Positions 58,957 to 64,000 of a DNA stretch of 64,000 bases are shown one piece after another; position 1 is the stretch's first letter, and each line of letters opens with the position of its first letter. A program made the translations under genes and the position numbers. The DNA comes from Gilliamella sp. ESL0405 (GTDB taxonomy: Bacteria; Pseudomonadota; Gammaproteobacteria; Enterobacterales; Orbaceae), in NCBI RefSeq assembly GCF_019469205.1, contig NZ_CP048265.1, positions 744,001-808,000 of the forward strand, in the 5' to 3' direction. The notes beneath the pieces are model-generated. The model was not told the DNA's origin and did no database searches. It saw only the letters and a program-made list of their open reading frames with translations.

Positions 58957-59106
58957 AATAAACTCTCTATTCGAATAAATAAAGCGCTAGTATAGCATAT
59001 TTTTAAAAATAGCGAGCAGATCAGCCTAAGCAATCATTTTTTTGACAAGAAGTTTCAGATTTACTATACGTTAAAGTATAAAACCGCTGTTTTGCATTCT
59101 ATTCCA

Positions 59107-60738
59107 TTAGAGCGAAATGACTCGATCAAATAACGGATTATCAGTCAAACGATGCGTGACCATTAGCAATGTTTTATCATGGCAAACCTGTTTAATTAAT
59201 TGAATAATTTGTTGTTCAGTGTGCTGATCCAAACTTTCTGTCGGTTCATCCATTAATATTAATGGTGAATTATGCAGTAGTGCTCTGGCAATACCGATGC
59301 GGCGAATTTCGCCCCCCGATAGCGAGCGCCCCCCCTGTCCAAGGGGTAAATCTAAACCATGCTCAGTAGTAAGAAGCTTATCGAGCTCAACTTGCTGTAA
59401 GACTTCTATTAACTGCTGATCAGAAGCTGAGCTGTTACCAATTAATAAATTTTGACGTAAACTATCGCTAAAAATCGTGATAATTTGCGGAACAACTGCT
59501 ATGGCCTGTCTAAGCGTTGGCTCATCGAGCTCATCAATTGCGACATCGTTGATGTAGATCTGCCCAGTATTGGGTTGCCAACTGCGGGTAACTAAATTTA
59601 GCAAAGTCGATTTTCCGCAGCCTGTTTTGCCTATTAAGCCAACATGTTCACCGGCATTGACGGTTAATGAAAAATTGCTCAATACGGCAAATGGTTGATT
59701 AGGGTAACTGAAACTGATGTTATCAAATTGGACTTTAGCTGTGCTTAAATCCAGCGATTGCCCATGCGGGATAAATTCAATTTCCGGTTTTTGGTTAAAT
59801 ATTGCCGTTGTACGTTTCGCAGAAGTTAATACTTGCCCTAAAAAAATAAAGGCAGTTGGGATTGGAGCTAAAATTTCCGAGCTGGCAAGGCAGACAAACA
59901 CAAATAGCGCAACTATAGGTGATAGAGTATATTGAGTAATTAACCACAGTACGAGCAGTGTTAAAATTCCGGTAATAAGTAGGACTAATGCGCTTGATAA
60001 TGCCATTAATGCTGACTGTTTTTGCTGGTTATTTAGCCAGCTTGATTCTAATTGATCTAATTTAGTGCGGTATCGAGGCTGAGCGTTAAATAGTGTCAAC
60101 TCAGCTTGTCCTTGTAAATAATTGATCAGCAATAAGCGATATTCACTTTGTTGCTTAGCAAGCGTTTCACCTAATTGCTTACCTGCATAATAAAAAACCA
60201 CCGGCACGACCAGTAAAGTAAGTGTCAGCACAATGGTAATAATTAATGCAACAGGTAGATTAATCTGACTAAGTGCAATAAACATCACGCCAATAGTGAT
60301 TAGAGCAGTGATAATCGGTGAGAAAAGTTTTAAATATAAGTGATCAAGCGCATCGATATCGACAATAAAGCGATTGAGTAAATCGGCACGTTGGTACTGA
60401 GATAATTGGTTTGCACTAAGAGGTAAAATCTTTTGAAAAGCTAGCGTTCTTAAATAGGACAAAATTTGAAAAGTCGTATTATGATCAACTAACCGCTCCA
60501 TATAACGTGAAGCTGTACGAGTGATTGCAGCGCCACGTACCCCGGCAGCCGGTAGCATATAGTTAAAAGTATAGAGTCCAGCGACCCCAACAAAAGCCGT
60601 AGAGGCTAAAAACCAGCCAGATAACGAAAGTAAAAATACGCTGGCAAAAAGGGTAAGTATCGACAACGACAAACCGAGTAAAATTTGCCAAAAATAGTGT
60701 TTATAAAGTGCAATATAGGGGCGTAATGTTGCTATCAT
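59107..60738 (-). CDS. cydC: CydC, heterodimeric ABC exporter subunit
   Basis: A 543-aa ABC exporter half from the ATG at 60738, which overlaps the cydD stop (ATGA); a longer frame adds seven residues inside cydD. Six transmembrane segments (about 15-310), then the ATPase with Walker A GKTGCGKST (about 372), signature LSGGEIRR and Walker B LILMDEPTESLD. CydDC exports cysteine and glutathione to the periplasm and is needed for cytochrome bd assembly. Confidence 0.94.
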   Translation of the reverse strand: MIATLRPYIALYKHYFWQILLGLSLSILTLFASVFLLSLSGWFLASTAFVGVAGLYTFNYMLPAAGVRGAAITRTASRYMERLVDHNTTFQILSYLRTLAFQKILPLSANQLSQYQRADLLNRFIVDIDALDHLYLKLFSPIITALITIGVMFIALSQINLPVALIITIVLTLTLLVVPVVFYYAGKQLGETLAKQQSEYRLLLINYLQGQAELTLFNAQPRYRTKLDQLESSWLNNQQKQSALMALSSALVLLITGILTLLVLWLITQYTLSPIVALFVFVCLASSEILAPIPTAFIFLGQVLTSAKRTTAIFNQKPEIEFIPHGQSLDLSTAKVQFDNISFSYPNQPFAVLSNFSLTVNAGEHVGLIGKTGCGKSTLLNLVTRSWQPNTGQIYINDVAIDELDEPTLRQAIAVVPQIITIFSDSLRQNLLIGNSSASDQQLIEVLQQVELDKLLTTEHGLDLPLGQGGRSLSGGEIRRIGIARALLHNSPLILMDEPTESLDQHTEQQIIQLIKQVCHDKTLLMVTHRLTDNPLFDRVISL

Positions 60739-62447
60739 AAACTCTCCTTGATATGACAATGTAAAAGCCCTTTAGAAAGTTGCCAAATTGAATCATACGA
60801 ATGCAAATCCTCATTTTGGTGAGTAATTGTTATACTGTTTGTTGCAATATTATGATGTTCTAAATTTTGCACCGTTTGTTTATCTAAACTGGCGGTCGGC
60901 TCATCAAGAATAAGTAGTTGACATGGTTTTAGCATCGCTCTTGCCAGTGCGATACGTTGTGCTTGCCCTACCGATAAACGAATGGCATCTTCGCCCACTT
61001 GAGTATCTAATCCATTGGGTAATTTAGCAATAACTTCCGCTAATTGCGCTTGTGAAATGACAGATGCCAGCTGCTGATCGGTGGCATTTGGATTACCAAG
61101 TAAAATATTTTCACGTATTGAGCCGTTAATTAAATAAGGATTTTGACCAATCCAACTTATCTGCTTTTGCCAACTTGACAATGTTAACTGATTAAACTCA
61201 ATTCCATTAATTTTTAATGAGCCTTGATAGGGTAAAAATCCTAATAACACCTGCATCAACGACGTTTTACCTTCACCGCTGGTACCGATTAAAGCCAATT
61301 TAAACGGCGCTTTAAGCGTAAAAGATAATGGACCAACAATCGGCTTATTCTCACTTGATAACACAATTAAGTTATCTGCTTCAATGGTTTGTAGTGAATC
61401 ATTAAAATCAATTGTTGCTTTAGCATTATCAAATTGCTGTTTAGCTGATTTTTGCGTTAAAAAAGTTTCAATATTGTCTGCCGCGGCAATCGCCTCAGCT
61501 TTTGCGTGATAATAGGTACCAAGATCGCGTAATGGTTGAAAAAACTCAGGTGCTAAAATTAAGGCAAAAAAACCGGCAAAGAGGGTTACGCTGCCACTAT
61601 ATGAGCCAAAATCGAACTCGCCTAAATAGGAAAAACCAAAATAAACCGCCACAACAGCTATTGAGATAGAGGCAAAAAACTCTAGAACGGCTGAAGATAA
61701 GAATGCCATTTTAAGCACTTGCATGGTTTTAACTCGAAAATCTTCTGACGCTTTTTTAATTTCGTTCGCCTGTTTTTCACCTTGATTAAATAATCGGATA
61801 GTGCTTAAACCTTTTAACCGGTCTAAAAAATGTCCGCTTAAATAGGCTAATGCTTTGAAGTGCCGGCGATTAATATCGGCAGCGCCCATACCAACCAAAA
61901 TCATAAAGATTGGGATAAGTGGGGCAGTGCAAAATAAAATAGCCGCAGCAGCCCAATTAAAAGGTAAAATTGCGATACAAATTATGATAGGCGCCATACT
62001 GGCTAATCGCATTTGTGGTAAATAACGCGCAAAGAAATCTTGCAGATTATCAACTTGTTCAATAACTAAAGTACTTAAGGCACCAGTAGTACTTTGATTT
62101 AAATAAGCTGGACCCAGTGATTCAAATTGATTAATTAAATCCTGCCGAATTTGATTACGCACTTTTCTGCCCAAAGCAAAATTAATTTTTTCCCGAAAAT
62201 AGATCAATATTGCTCGCGCTAATAGGATGACAATTAATAGCAAGAAGTAGATTAAAACTTCTGAGAAATTGACTTGTTCAATGATTATTTTTTGTAAAAT
62301 AGTGGCAAGCAATGCAGCTTGAGCAATCATGAAAAGAGTCAAGATAAAGCCGGTTAAAATCGAGGCACGCAGATTTGATTGGTATTTTTTTGCGTGTTGT
62401 TTCAACCAGCTAAGTAAGTAAGTTTGACGTTTTTTATCTAATGACAT
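60735..62447 (-). CDS. cydD: CydD, heterodimeric ABC exporter subunit
   Basis: A 570-aa ABC exporter half. Six transmembrane segments (about 25-320), ATPase with Walker A GTSGEGKTS (near 385), signature LSVGQAQR, and Walker B LLILDEPTASLD. It partners CydC, with which it overlaps by 4 bp. It lies 11 bp after trxB, the same trxB-cydD-cydC order as in E. coli, tying thiol export to thioredoxin reduction. Confidence 0.94.
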   Translation of the reverse strand: MSLDKKRQTYLLSWLKQHAKKYQSNLRASILTGFILTLFMIAQAALLATILQKIIIEQVNFSEVLIYFLLLIVILLARAILIYFREKINFALGRKVRNQIRQDLINQFESLGPAYLNQSTTGALSTLVIEQVDNLQDFFARYLPQMRLASMAPIIICIAILPFNWAAAAILFCTAPLIPIFMILVGMGAADINRRHFKALAYLSGHFLDRLKGLSTIRLFNQGEKQANEIKKASEDFRVKTMQVLKMAFLSSAVLEFFASISIAVVAVYFGFSYLGEFDFGSYSGSVTLFAGFFALILAPEFFQPLRDLGTYYHAKAEAIAAADNIETFLTQKSAKQQFDNAKATIDFNDSLQTIEADNLIVLSSENKPIVGPLSFTLKAPFKLALIGTSGEGKTSLMQVLLGFLPYQGSLKINGIEFNQLTLSSWQKQISWIGQNPYLINGSIRENILLGNPNATDQQLASVISQAQLAEVIAKLPNGLDTQVGEDAIRLSVGQAQRIALARAMLKPCQLLILDEPTASLDKQTVQNLEHHNIATNSITITHQNEDLHSYDSIWQLSKGLLHCHIKESL

Positions 62448-62458
62448 GACTGTTTTAT

Positions 62459-63901
<1,443 letters not shown>

Positions 63902-64000
63902 TTATTCAGATAAGTGGGTTGTGATTTCAGAAAGAGACCAACGCACGTTCTCGGTTGGCTCATTGATACGATAACCAAAAGCTAAACAAAGTCCAATACC
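63902..64000 (-). CDS. 3' end of an unidentified gene (cut by the window edge)
   Basis: The - strand is open from the window end to a TAA at 63902-63904, 32 codons. The peptide includes GIGLCLAFGYRINEPTENVR and ends in THLSE. It looks like real coding sequence, but I cannot assign a family from so little. Confidence 0.55.
   Translation of the reverse strand, partial: GIGLCLAFGYRINEPTENVRWSLSEITTHLSE

Overview
The window reads as chromosome of an AT-rich gammaproteobacterium. Gene content and order (ftsB-ispD-ispF-truD-pcm; lnt next to gltIJKL; trxB-cydD-cydC; rsfS-rlmH) are enterobacteria-like, while the low GC and the large type VI secretion (T6SS) toxin region suggest a gut symbiont of the Orbaceae (Gilliamella, Frischella or a relative). 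The genus is an inference; no rRNA is present to settle it.

Layout. (1) 1-18173: the distal part of a T6SS structural locus on the + strand: OmpA-domain protein (cut by the window edge), hcp, clpV/tssH, PAAR, a two-TM accessory protein, tssM, tssA, tssF, tssG, tssJ, tssE, vgrG. The genes tssB, tssC, tssK and tssL are not seen and presumably lie upstream. (2) 18192-32424: a cargo and immunity array. One full-length effector (1145 aa, LytM-like N-terminus, middle scaffold, exchangeable M15-like C-terminal tip) is followed by orphan tips that repeat its linker, by decayed tips, by a decayed second scaffold, and by about eight genes for exported small proteins that look like periplasmic immunity proteins, two of them broken. 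(3) 32450-37200: accessory genes: an exported cupin, carboxymuconolactone-decarboxylase-like protein and alpha/beta hydrolase (- strand), an HPP membrane protein divergent from a TetR regulator with a palindromic operator between them, and a second TetR regulator. (4) 37224-42229: mobile-element debris: an IS256-transposase/GAPDH chimera, a decayed IS3-family element, a two-gene cassette (GNAT-like protein and a DxD glycosyltransferase-like protein), and an inverted IS3-family remnant, ending at tRNA-Ser(UGA). (5) 42510-64000: conserved housekeeping genes: tusE, ftsB, ispD, ispF, truD, pcm, pnuC-nadR, a DUF4139 protein, recD, gltIJKL, lnt-corC, ybeY, rlmH, rsfS, cydDC, trxB, and the 3' end of an unidentified gene.

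How it fits together. The T6SS genes build a contractile injector whose Hcp/VgrG/PAAR tip probably loads the 1145-aa effector encoded directly after vgrG. All recognisable toxin modules carry the His/Asp and HxH-type metal-site pattern of LAS metallopeptidases (M23, M15), so the likely target is the peptidoglycan of rival cells. This fits immunity candidates that nearly all carry signal peptides and would act in the periplasm. Near-identical linker copies before different tips suggest that the active effector can change specificity by recombining with silent downstream tips, as described for Rhs and CDI orphan modules, here on a VgrG-linked metallopeptidase scaffold. This array is the most interesting part of the window.
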